A DNA stretch of 8,809 bases from Ignavibacteria bacterium (lineage in GTDB: Bacteria; Bacteroidota; Ignavibacteria; Kapaibacteriales; UBA4661). The translations under genes were made by a program, and so were the position numbers. Of the stretch, positions 1-7,365 are shown piece by piece (the stretch's first letter is position 1; every line of letters starts with the position of its first letter). The notes beneath the pieces were generated by a model, which was not told where the DNA came from, searched no databases, and saw only the letters and a program-made list of their open reading frames with translations. The stretch spans positions 1 through 8,809 of the forward strand of contig JAAFHM010000122.1 in assembly GCA_013298375.1 (NCBI GenBank), written 5' to 3'.

Positions 1-1379
1 AATATTTGATGGCGCGTCCTGATTTGGAGATTGAAATTCGAGGACACGCTTCGTCGGAGGGCGATGCAGCGAAAAATATGCAACTTTCCAAAGAACGTGC
101 GGAATCGGCAAAGCAGTATTTGGTGCAACAATTCAAAATTTTGTCCACACGCATTCGGACGCAAGGCTTTGGCGACACACGCCCTTTGAAGGCAAACACT
201 GACGAAAAAGGTCGCTCGCAGAATCGTCGTGTGGAAATTGTTGGTGTTTCGTCCGTTACGCAACAGGCGTTGACAACCGAAAGCGGTACTGCCGCCGAGG
301 GGATTGGAAAAATTTCTGTCATGGAAAACAAGGTGCAGATTAGAGCACCTTGGGAGTTGGGTTTTCACGGAGCGCACACCAACGACGAAGTGCATGAGTA
401 TCACCGCATCAATACAGGCGAAAATTCTCGTGCAGAAATCACGTTTAAGGACAATAGCAAAGTGCAGATTTCCGAGAATACTTCCATGCTCATTCTCAGC
501 CCCAGCCGCGACCGAGCATCGGACAAACCGCAAGAAAACGTGCGTTTGCTCAAGGGAAATCTTTTTGTCAAATTGAATGGACAAAGCAACACCAACGAGA
601 AGTTTTTGGTAAAAACCGATGAATCCAATATCGAATTTGACCGCGATAACGCCGGGAAAGTAACGGTTGACAGTAACCAACGTGCGACGGTATCGGTCTT
701 TGAGGGCGGCAACGCAAAAGTAAAACTGAATGCTGCCGGAGGTGGCGATTCAGCAATCGAGGTGGGAAGCGGCTTTGGCTTTTCGATGCAAGGCGGCGGA
801 AGTGGTACGATGCGGCGTATTCCTGCCTCGCCCGAACTTACCGCCCCCGACCCAATGCTCTCCTCGCTCTTGGCAGTCCCTTCGCCCGTCGTCTTTCAGT
901 GGGCGCGTCGTGCGCCGTTTACGCGCTTGGAAGTAGCAAATGATGCTTCGTTTACCTCGCTGGTCTATCGGCACGTTTTTCAAGCGGGTGATTCTGTTTC
1001 CATGCGCTTGGATTCCGGTCAGTATTATTATCGAATTGCCAGTCTTGACGAATACGGTATTGAAAGTAAGCCCATCGAAGGAACGTTAAATGTGGTTGGA
1101 AGTGGCAAATCAACAGTCTTCCGCGTCATGGGATTTCTCTTGTTTTTGCTTGCCGCCATCCTCATCTGGGCAAGTATCCTTGTCAACACGCCCTTCAACG
1201 CTCAATATATCAAGGGTTGGGCGGTAGAAAACGGTCGATTGCAATTCGGTTTTGAGCGCAATATGAACTATCTGCTTTACCGCGTCCGCAATTACACGCT
1301 TGATCATCGCTCATTACTGCTGATTATGCGTTCCATCGCGGCAATTTTTATTCTGCTGGCGATGTATATTGTTTTATAG
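1..1379 (+). CDS. OmpA-like / FecR domain envelope protein, 5' end cut by window
   Basis: The reading frame is open to the left edge, so the true start is outside; 458 full codons (from base 3) are visible. Residues below count from the TTG at 6. Residues 1-80 are the C-terminal half of an OmpA-like peptidoglycan-binding domain (RGHASSEG, then LSKERAESA, then a closing NRRVEI). Residues about 100-260 are a FecR domain with the core RINTGENSRAEITF, followed by KVQISENTSM. A Gly-rich stretch (244-268) leads to a beta-sandwich repeat of the kind that often follows FecR domains (about 291-362; VFQWARRAPFTRLEVANDAS, then QYYYRIASLDEYG). Two hydrophobic segments (371-393 and 436-457) close the protein and probably cross the inner membrane. 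I infer a membrane-anchored periplasmic protein that contacts peptidoglycan. It is not a classical FecR anti-sigma regulator, because no sigma-binding domain or sigma gene is visible. The biological role is unknown. Confidence 0.85.
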   Translation, partial: YLMARPDLEIEIRGHASSEGDAAKNMQLSKERAESAKQYLVQQFKILSTRIRTQGFGDTRPLKANTDEKGRSQNRRVEIVGVSSVTQQALTTESGTAAEGIGKISVMENKVQIRAPWELGFHGAHTNDEVHEYHRINTGENSRAEITFKDNSKVQISENTSMLILSPSRDRASDKPQENVRLLKGNLFVKLNGQSNTNEKFLVKTDESNIEFDRDNAGKVTVDSNQRATVSVFEGGNAKVKLNAAGGGDSAIEVGSGFGFSMQGGGSGTMRRIPASPELTAPDPMLSSLLAVPSPVVFQWARRAPFTRLEVANDASFTSLVYRHVFQAGDSVSMRLDSGQYYYRIASLDEYGIESKPIEGTLNVVGSGKSTVFRVMGFLLFLLAAILIWASILVNTPFNAQYIKGWAVENGRLQFGFERNMNYLLYRVRNYTLDHRSLLLIMRSIAAIFILLAMYIVL

Positions 1380-1445
1380 AGCGATATGCCCCTCGCTCAA
1401 GCAAATCTCGCATCTGTCTGACTTTTACTCCACAAATTACCCACA

Positions 1446-2087
1446 ATGGCTTCTCTCATACTCAATATACACGCTACGACACCCGAAACCTACAAGGTGA
1501 GCAAGGTGATTGCAGCATTGCGCGAAGGAGCCGTTGCGCTGTATCCGACCGATACGGGCTTTGCGCTGGGGTGCTGTTTGTCGCAAAAATCGGCGATTAC
1601 CCGAATCCGCCAAATTCGCCGCCTGCCGGAACATAAACATCTCACGTTTTTGTGCGATTCATTGGCAAATATTGCGGAGTATGCGAAAGTCAGCAACCAC
1701 GCCTATCGTGCTATAAAACGCTTGATTCCCGGACCCTTCACCTTCATCCTGCCAGCAACGAAGTCTGTGCCACACTACGCCGTTGACCCTAAGCGCAAAA
1801 CCACCGGCATTCGCGTCCCGGACAATCGCATTGCACTTGCGTTGCTGAAAGAACTTTCCACACCGATCATTTCTATCACAGCGCGTTCCGATGACGATGA
1901 ATTTGATTCGCCAGAAGAGCTTTTGTCGGCATTTACGCCTATCGTTGATGTCGTTCTTACGCCGAGTGAATATGCCTTTATGGGCGAATCCACCGTGATT
2001 GATATGACGCAAGACGCATTCTCTTTGGTGCGACGCGGAGCGCGGTTGAACGACGTGTTGGCAGAATTACCCGAATTAGTGGACTAA
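1446..2087 (+). CDS. YciO-type YrdC/Sua5 domain protein (threonylcarbamoyl-AMP synthase family)
   Basis: A 213-residue single-domain YrdC-fold protein. The family signature is YPTDTGFALG (33-42), followed by IRRLPEHKHLTF (57-68), PGPFTFIL (95-102), KRKTTGIRVP (116-125), STVID (182-186) and VRRGA (195-199). The KRKT-G-RVP block, the TGFALGC form of the signature and the length of about 206-215 residues resemble E. coli YciO more than the TsaC/YrdC or long Sua5 branches. The family binds ATP and threonine; TsaC/Sua5 makes threonylcarbamoyl-AMP for t6A in tRNA, whereas YciO's role is less clear. I therefore do not assign tsaC. No Shine-Dalgarno is visible before the ATG, which is common in Bacteroidota. 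The gene lies 66 bp after the OmpA/FecR gene and 68 bp before proline dehydrogenase, with no clear promoter in either gap, so it may be cotranscribed with them. Confidence 0.88.
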   Translation: MASLILNIHATTPETYKVSKVIAALREGAVALYPTDTGFALGCCLSQKSAITRIRQIRRLPEHKHLTFLCDSLANIAEYAKVSNHAYRAIKRLIPGPFTFILPATKSVPHYAVDPKRKTTGIRVPDNRIALALLKELSTPIISITARSDDDEFDSPEELLSAFTPIVDVVLTPSEYAFMGESTVIDMTQDAFSLVRRGARLNDVLAELPELVD

Positions 2088-2141
2088 ACGACGAAATCAG
2101 ACCGTGCAAAACAGACAGAACTCATATTATCACTCTTTTTC

Positions 2142-2146
2142 AAGGA
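2142..2146 (+). promoter_or_regulatory. Ribosome binding site of proline dehydrogenase
   Basis: The purine-rich sequence AAGGA lies 9 nt upstream of the ATG at 2156. It is the only convincing Shine-Dalgarno among the genes whose starts are in this window, and it supports the chosen start. Confidence 0.55.
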
Positions 2147-2155
2147 AGCTGCTAT

Positions 2156-3055
2156 ATGTTGAACCAACTCATTGCAAAAACGCTGCCCATCGTGCCGAAA
2201 GCTATCGTGCGGCAGGTTTCAAACCGCTATATTGCTGGCGAGACCATCCAAGAAGCCGTTACCACCATGCGCCGCCTCAATAGTGCCGGAGCCGTTGGAA
2301 CGATTGATGTTCTGGGCGAGTTTGTTGATTCTCGTACCCAAGCCGAACAGGAAACGCAGATGTCGTCGAATGTTCTGGAAGCTATCCACACCAACCAGAT
2401 ACAATCAGGCTTGTCGGTCAAACTTACCTCGTTGGGATTGGATATTGACGACGAATTTTGCTACAACAATGTGCGCAGCCTTGTTGCGAAAGCGCAAGGA
2501 ATCAAGCGCTTTGTGCGGCTGGATATGGAAAATTCGCCCTACACCACCAAGACCATCAATATCTACCGCCGCCTCCATAGCGAGGGTTTGACGAATACGG
2601 GCGTGGTGATTCAAGCCTATATGCGGCGTAGCGAGGACGATATTCGCGGGTTGGCAAAAGAAGGCGCTTCGGTGCGGCTTTGCAAGGGGATTTACATTGA
2701 GCCGGAAACGATTGCTTTCCGAGGACGCGAAGAAGTGCAGGAGAACTACAAACGGCTTCTACGCTTGCTTTTCGACCAAGATATGTACGTGGGAATTGCC
2801 ACACACGACGATGTATTACTTGATTTTGCACAAGAAGAAATCGCAAAACGCGGTGTGGCAAAAAATCGGTATGAGTTTCAAATGCTCCTCGGAGTGCGGG
2901 AGCAGAAGCGCGATGCCATTATCAAAGACGGACACAAAACCCGCATCTATGTACCGTTTGGGCATGATTGGTACGGCTATTCCGTGCGCCGCTTGAAGGA
3001 AAACCCTGAAGTTGCGGGGCATATTTTCAAGGCGATGTTTACGGGTGGGCGGTGA
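2156..3055 (+). CDS. Proline dehydrogenase, monofunctional (PutB/PRODH type)
   Basis: A 299-residue FAD-dependent proline dehydrogenase that oxidises L-proline to 1-pyrroline-5-carboxylate, passing electrons to the quinone pool. The beta/alpha-barrel motifs appear in order: SVKLTSLG (87-94, with the active-site Lys89), RLDME (121-125), VVIQAY (150-155), VRLCKGIY (173-180), ATHDD (215-219), YEFQMLLGV (239-247), RIYVPFGHDWYGY (263-275) and RRLKENP (278-284). The paired arginines 278/279 match the substrate-carboxylate-binding arginines of the family. The length of about 300 residues is that of the stand-alone bacterial enzyme. There is no PutA DNA-binding region and no fused P5C dehydrogenase, and no P5C dehydrogenase gene lies in the window, so the second step must be encoded elsewhere. 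The gene ends at the convergent terminator region. Confidence 0.95.
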   Translation: MLNQLIAKTLPIVPKAIVRQVSNRYIAGETIQEAVTTMRRLNSAGAVGTIDVLGEFVDSRTQAEQETQMSSNVLEAIHTNQIQSGLSVKLTSLGLDIDDEFCYNNVRSLVAKAQGIKRFVRLDMENSPYTTKTINIYRRLHSEGLTNTGVVIQAYMRRSEDDIRGLAKEGASVRLCKGIYIEPETIAFRGREEVQENYKRLLRLLFDQDMYVGIATHDDVLLDFAQEEIAKRGVAKNRYEFQMLLGVREQKRDAIIKDGHKTRIYVPFGHDWYGYSVRRLKENPEVAGHIFKAMFTGGR

Positions 3056-3061
3056 GGAAAA

Positions 3062-3148
3062 GATAAAGTATTACAGTATGAAGTATAAAACTCTGAAGCA
3101 AGCATTGAGGCGGTCTTCAGGTTTTATACTTTATCGTTTATACTTCAT
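3062..3148. terminator. Overlapping inverted repeats, probable bidirectional terminator
   Basis: The 122-bp gap between the convergent proline dehydrogenase and manC genes holds three pairings. The strongest joins 3081-3098 (AAGTATAAAACTCTGAAG) with 3115-3131 (CTTCAGGTTTTATACTT): a stem of about 17 bp with one bulge and a 16-nt loop. Two others share its arms: GATAAAGTAT (3062-3071) with ATACTTTATC (3126-3135), and ATGAAGTATAAAAC (3078-3091) with GTTTATACTTCAT (3136-3148). They cannot all form at once. There is no long U-tract directly after the main stem, so this is not a textbook intrinsic terminator. Termination is inferred from position and stem strength. Confidence 0.6.
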
Positions 3149-3177
3149 GCGTCCCTAATTGTGCGGCATTTGAACCA

Positions 3178-4275
3178 TTACAAAAAATCTTTCATCTGCT
3201 TGCGCCGAAGAAAATCCACAATTTCCTTCACGTCCTGCCCATGACCATTGCGGCAGATGACGAGTGCGTCTTCCGTCTCGACGACAATCAGGTCGTCCAC
3301 ATCAACAAGCGCAATCATTTTCTTTTCTGATTTGATGTACGAATTGCTGACATTCACGGCGACGACTTCACCTTCAAAAGCGTTATCCGATGCGTCTTTC
3401 GGGGCAAGTTGATACATCGAATCCCAACTGCTTAAATCGCTCCAATCAAACGTACCTTCGACGACGTAGGAATTACGCGCTTTTTCCATAATGCCGTAAT
3501 CAATAGACGTAGAGCGGAATTGGCGATAGACCATTCGCAACGTATCGGCGTAGGTGTCTTTGCCCAAATGTTTTTGCAACAAGCGGAGAATATGTACGTG
3601 GTCTGGTAAAAATTCTTCATAATTTTTCCACAATGCCGACGCACGAGCAAAGAAAATACCCGTGTTCCACAAAAAATCACCCGAATTGAGAAAGCGAATT
3701 GCTGTTTCTATGTCGGGTTTTTCTGCAAATGTTAAAACCTTCCGCATTGCCTGAATCGGGCTGACAAATGCCTCCACGACACGCGGCGTTTCATCGAAGG
3801 CTTGAATATATCCCAAGCCTGTTTCGGGGCGTGTCGGCTGTACGCCAAGCGCAATCACGCCGTCGGTAATAGCGGCGGTTTCGGCTGCCAACGACGAGGA
3901 ATAGAGAAAATCACGCTTATTCGCAATCAGATGGTCGGAAGGAAAGACCGCAACAACAAACTCATCGTCCAAAAGGTTTTGGAGATGAATGAGCGCCAGC
4001 CCAATAGCGGCGGCGGTATTGCGTCCGAACGGCTCCATGATGAGATTTGCGGCGGGCAGTCCGGGTAATTGGTCGCGGGTAAGCTGGGCAAGATTCTCGC
4101 TGGTGATAACAAAAATATCTTCCGCCGCAAACATCAAGCGCAAGCGCTCAAAGGTCTGCTGAATCAGTGATGTATGGTCAAAAAGCGGTAAAAACTGCTT
4201 CGGTTTATTTTCCCGGCTGAGGGGCCAAAGCCGTACACCGCCACCGCCCGCTAAAATGAGTGCAAATGTTTTCAT
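3178..4275 (-). CDS. manC: Mannose-1-phosphate guanylyltransferase (GDP-mannose pyrophosphorylase)
   Basis: A 365-residue cytoplasmic nucleotidyltransferase that makes GDP-mannose from mannose-1-phosphate and GTP, the donor for mannose- and fucose-containing envelope glycans. The N-terminal signature LAGGGGVRLWPLSR...KPKQFL (8-29) is followed by EPFGRNTAAAIGLA (81-94), VFPSDHLI (110-117), ETGLGYI (151-157), FAEKPD (183-188), WNTGIFFAR (203-211), SIDYGIMEKA (257-266) and DWSDLSSWDS (277-286). Residues after about 290 fit the short C-terminal beta region. The fused type II phosphomannose isomerase domain of the long (about 470-residue) enzymes is absent, so this is the short monofunctional form. 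The ATG lies 6 bp after the alr stop codon, which suggests cotranscription and coupled translation. Family assignment is firm; exact sugar specificity is by motif only. Confidence 0.94.
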   Translation of the reverse strand: MKTFALILAGGGGVRLWPLSRENKPKQFLPLFDHTSLIQQTFERLRLMFAAEDIFVITSENLAQLTRDQLPGLPAANLIMEPFGRNTAAAIGLALIHLQNLLDDEFVVAVFPSDHLIANKRDFLYSSSLAAETAAITDGVIALGVQPTRPETGLGYIQAFDETPRVVEAFVSPIQAMRKVLTFAEKPDIETAIRFLNSGDFLWNTGIFFARASALWKNYEEFLPDHVHILRLLQKHLGKDTYADTLRMVYRQFRSTSIDYGIMEKARNSYVVEGTFDWSDLSSWDSMYQLAPKDASDNAFEGEVVAVNVSNSYIKSEKKMIALVDVDDLIVVETEDALVICRNGHGQDVKEIVDFLRRKQMKDFL

Positions 4276-4281
4276 ATGTGC

Positions 4282-5454
4282 CTAGGAGTTAAGGTAAATA
4301 CGCGGCACACGAGCGGTAATGCCGGTTAAAATTTCGTAGGATATTGTGCCGAGTTCTTGCGCCCACTCATCCGCATCAATGCGTATTTCTCCATGCTCTG
4401 AAGTTTGCGAACCCAGCAAATACACACTTTCACCAACAGAAAATTTCGCATCGCCCACATCCACCATGCACTGATCCATACAAATCGTTCCGACGATGGG
4501 GAAATACTGCCCGCCAATCATCACTCGCGCCTTGCCCGTTAAACTGCGTCGCAGTCCATCGGCGTAGCCAATAGGAATAGTCGCAATCGTGGTTTCTCGC
4601 GGCGTGGTATAGCGCCGTCCGTAGCTGACGGGTTCTCCGGCGGCTAGACGACGAAGGGAGATAATGCTGGTTTTCAGTGACATTACGGGTTTCACATCAA
4701 GTGGCGAGGCGAGTTCTGGCGAAGGATTATAGCCGTAGAGCGCTATTCCGGGGCGAAGGAGCGTAAAAGCCGCTTCTGTGCTACTGTCCGCGACTGCGCC
4801 ACTATTGGCAGCATGAACATAACGAAACAGGAACCCCGCATCACGCAAGGTTTGGAGGGTATCGTTCAATCGCCGTACTTGCAGGTGAAAATAACGTTTA
4901 TCAACTTCGTCAGCAGTCGCAAAATGCGTACAGATGCCGTGAATCGTGATATTCGGCAAATAGCTTGCAGAGCGCATAAATTCAAGCGCCTCGTTGGGTG
5001 GAATGCCGTCGCGGTGCATTCCGGTGTCGAGTGTGAGATGTGCGTTGAGAATACGCCCTGTTCGCGCCGCTTCCGCAGAGAAAGCTCTCATAGTGTCAAG
5101 CGATGCCGCACAAAACTCCAAATTGAGCCGACAATATTCCGCCGCACCGTGTGGAAACGGTGGCGTGACAACAGCAATCGGTATCTCGTAGGGAATACGC
5201 CTGTCGGAGCGGAGCGGCTCGGCTTCGGCGGCAAACGCCACACCCAGCATGGTTGCGCCTTCTGCAATAAGCGCCTTTGCACACGGCACAATACCGTGTC
5301 CGTAAGCATCGGCTTTGACAACAGGCATAACTTCCGTATTTCCGCCACGAGTGCGAATAGCGCGAAAATTTGCCCGAAGTTGCGCCAAATCTACCTCGGC
5401 AATGGTGGTACGGAGCGGATATTCTTGCCGATAATCGTGTGTGGTGTAGTTCAT
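4282..5454 (-). CDS. alr: Alanine racemase
   Basis: A 390-residue PLP-dependent fold-type III racemase that converts L-alanine to D-alanine for peptidoglycan. PLP is expected on Lys47 in VVKADAYGHG (45-54). The second catalytic base is Tyr278 in VSYGRRY (276-282), and the conserved CMD lies at 325-327. Further family blocks are TGMHRDG (144-150, with Arg148 at the position that binds the PLP phenolic oxygen), HFATAD (177-182), NSGAV (217-221), RPGIALYG (234-241) and TIPIGYADGLRR (292-303). The length is usual; about 15 residues precede the first core strand. No Shine-Dalgarno precedes the ATG. The gene starts 66 bp after the fusion enzyme and ends 6 bp before manC. No TAnnTTTG element was found upstream, so it is probably read from the promoter of the fusion gene. 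Confidence 0.96.
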   Translation of the reverse strand: MNYTTHDYRQEYPLRTTIAEVDLAQLRANFRAIRTRGGNTEVMPVVKADAYGHGIVPCAKALIAEGATMLGVAFAAEAEPLRSDRRIPYEIPIAVVTPPFPHGAAEYCRLNLEFCAASLDTMRAFSAEAARTGRILNAHLTLDTGMHRDGIPPNEALEFMRSASYLPNITIHGICTHFATADEVDKRYFHLQVRRLNDTLQTLRDAGFLFRYVHAANSGAVADSSTEAAFTLLRPGIALYGYNPSPELASPLDVKPVMSLKTSIISLRRLAAGEPVSYGRRYTTPRETTIATIPIGYADGLRRSLTGKARVMIGGQYFPIVGTICMDQCMVDVGDAKFSVGESVYLLGSQTSEHGEIRIDADEWAQELGTISYEILTGITARVPRIYLNS

Positions 5455-5520
5455 AATCGTTTATAGTTGTTGGCAATGGATGATTCTCAAACAGCACCTG
5501 AATGTATATGCACAGTACAC

Positions 5521-7365
5521 TCACACCTGCTGCAAAATCTCCACAGCCATTGAATATTTCTTGAATGGCGGCATCAAGTAAATGCCCTGAATCATCGGTT
5601 TTGCCTTGCGCAGAAAATCCACCGCAAGCGCAATACCCTCGCGTGTTGCCGATTCCAAGCCACCGGAAGCATTTGCCTCGTGAATACGGGTGCGAACCCA
5701 ATCGGGGATATACATTCCCGGAACTTCGTGGTGCAGGAAATCCGCATGACGAGCCGAGCGAAGCGGTATCACGCCGAGCATGATGTGAATTTTGATGTGT
5801 TTGGTGCGCTCCAAAAACCGATGCAAGGTCTCCTCGTCAAAAACAGGCTGCGAGAAGGCTACGTGTGCGCCTTGCACGGCTTTTTCCTCCAAACGGCGGA
5901 CTTCGCGGTCGAGGTCATAGGCGGCAGGATTGCAAGCACAGGCAATACAAAACTGTGTTTTGCCACCAATCGGATTTCCCATCAAATCACGCCCATCATT
6001 CATCTGCCCCAAAGCACGTATAAGCCCGATGGAATCTACATCATAGACCGATGTTGCGTAAGGGAAATCGCCAATTTGCGTTGGGTCGCCTGTCACGGCA
6101 AGAATATTTTTTACGCCCATAGCGTGTGCGCCTAGCAACTCCGATTGCAAGCCAATCATATTGCGGTCGCGGCAAGCCAAATGCGCCAGACATTCGATTC
6201 CCACTTGTGTTTGAACAATTTGCGAAATAGCAATCGAACTCATCCGAAGCCGCGCCCGTGCGCCATCCGAGATATTTACCGCATCCAAGCCGTTCTTTTT
6301 CAAATACTCTGCACCTTCAAGAATGCTCGACAAATCCAAGCCGCGCGGCACGTCCAGCTCTACGGTTGTGAGCAGCTTTTTACCAAGATTGTCGAAAAAG
6401 CTCGTTGTTGCGCCATCGGCTACTTCCGGCTCGGAATGTGATGAAACCTTGATTTCCGGCTTCCGCGAACCAATAATGGCATCCCTCACTGCCTCAGCAA
6501 TGGCGCGGGTGTGTTCCACCGTGCCGCCGCCTTCGCAGCCCACGATACGCGCCCCAGCTTCCACCAAACGCTTGATAGATTGCGCCACATAGCGTGGTTC
6601 GGCATTGTAGATTGCTTTCCCATCCACCAACGTCGGAATCCCCACATCGGGCTGCGAACAAAGCGGTACGCCGTCAGCATGAAAATTCTTGAGAATATCC
6701 ATCATGCGCTGTGGACCAACCGTGCCATTGGTGCCGATTGCCGCAACGCCCTTGCGAACAAGGCGTAATGCGACATCGGTGGGAAATGAAGTTGCTAAAA
6801 CAGCACCATCTTCCGGAAATGTTTTCTGGGCGATAATCGGAATATCGGCGGCAACGAATTTTGCGGCATCAATCGCCAATTCCAGTTCTTCCACATCAAT
6901 AAACGATTTCAGCATCAGCACATCCGCCCCACCGTCCACCAGTGCGGTTATCTGCTCGACAAATGCCGCACGAACATCATCGCGATTCAATGTTCCAAGC
7001 GGCGTGAGAAATTTTCCTACTGGTCCGACAACACCCGCAACAAACGCCTTATGCTGTGCGGCGTAGCGGGCTATCCAAACACCCGTGCGATTGAGTTCAT
7101 AAACTTTATCGCCAAAACCGTAGCGCTCAAGCGTCAGGCGGTTGGCGTGTTCGGTGTTGCTTTGTAGCAGATGAGCGCCGGCATCCAAGAAAGCACGATG
7201 AATATCTTCAATAAGTACCGACTGTTTGCTGTTATAAACGCACGGCGGGAAGTCGGTAAAACCTCGCTCGGTGAGTTCTGCCGCAATAGAACCGTCGGTA
7301 ACAAGCGGCGCAGATTCGGTGAGGCGTTCGAGAAATGTGCTTTTAGCAGAGTTGGTGATGAGCAT
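5521..7365 (-). CDS. Homocysteine S-methyltransferase-like / methylenetetrahydrofolate reductase fusion
   Basis: A 614-residue protein with the domain order of Bacillus YitJ (about 612 residues). Residues about 15-295 are a homocysteine S-methyltransferase (Hcy) barrel: TDGSIAAEL (23-31), IHRAFLDAGAHLLQSNTEHAN (55-75), GVVGPVGKFLTPLG (111-124), DVLMLKSFIDVEEL (148-161). A linker (296-328) precedes the MTHFR domain (329-614), which reduces 5,10-methylene-THF to 5-methyl-THF with FAD: TVELDVPRG (334-342, Glu336), VNISDG (363-368), TGDPTQIGD (425-433, Asp427), AFSQPVFD (503-510, Gln506) and GIYLMPPFKKY (594-604). The reductase looks intact. The Hcy domain lacks the zinc ligands: the usual NC is N213-G214, and the usual GGCC is G276-C277-E278-G279. 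MTHFR activity is likely; methyltransferase activity is doubtful. I chose the ATG at 7365 because a promoter element lies inside the longer frame from 7461. No riboswitch is visible in the short leader. Confidence 0.9.
   Translation of the reverse strand: MLITNSAKSTFLERLTESAPLVTDGSIAAELTERGFTDFPPCVYNSKQSVLIEDIHRAFLDAGAHLLQSNTEHANRLTLERYGFGDKVYELNRTGVWIARYAAQHKAFVAGVVGPVGKFLTPLGTLNRDDVRAAFVEQITALVDGGADVLMLKSFIDVEELELAIDAAKFVAADIPIIAQKTFPEDGAVLATSFPTDVALRLVRKGVAAIGTNGTVGPQRMMDILKNFHADGVPLCSQPDVGIPTLVDGKAIYNAEPRYVAQSIKRLVEAGARIVGCEGGGTVEHTRAIAEAVRDAIIGSRKPEIKVSSHSEPEVADGATTSFFDNLGKKLLTTVELDVPRGLDLSSILEGAEYLKKNGLDAVNISDGARARLRMSSIAISQIVQTQVGIECLAHLACRDRNMIGLQSELLGAHAMGVKNILAVTGDPTQIGDFPYATSVYDVDSIGLIRALGQMNDGRDLMGNPIGGKTQFCIACACNPAAYDLDREVRRLEEKAVQGAHVAFSQPVFDEETLHRFLERTKHIKIHIMLGVIPLRSARHADFLHHEVPGMYIPDWVRTRIHEANASGGLESATREGIALAVDFLRKAKPMIQGIYLMPPFKKYSMAVEILQQV

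Noticed and set aside
1379..1398. A small hairpin (GAGCGA / TCGCTC, 8-nt loop) at the stop of the OmpA/FecR gene
   Set aside because: The stem is only 6 bp and no U-tract follows, so I do not call a terminator.
4813..5466. A 217-codon + strand open frame
   Set aside because: It lies antisense over alr, whose protein has all catalytic motifs; the antisense translation is rich in Arg, Cys and His and resembles no family.
5455..5520. A possible promoter for alr (minus strand TTTG, 22-nt gap, TATAAACG)
   Set aside because: The second box does not match TAnnTTTG; cotranscription from the upstream gene is simpler.
5096..5701. A 201-codon - strand open frame bridging alr and the fusion gene
   Set aside because: It overlaps two well-supported genes in another frame on the same strand, and its translation looks like a shadow (Cys- and Arg-rich, no motif).
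6529..6534. Loss of the zinc Cys pair as a sequencing or frameshift artefact
   Set aside because: The frame continues unbroken on both sides with family-like sequence, and the third cysteine, about 190 bp away, is independently replaced.
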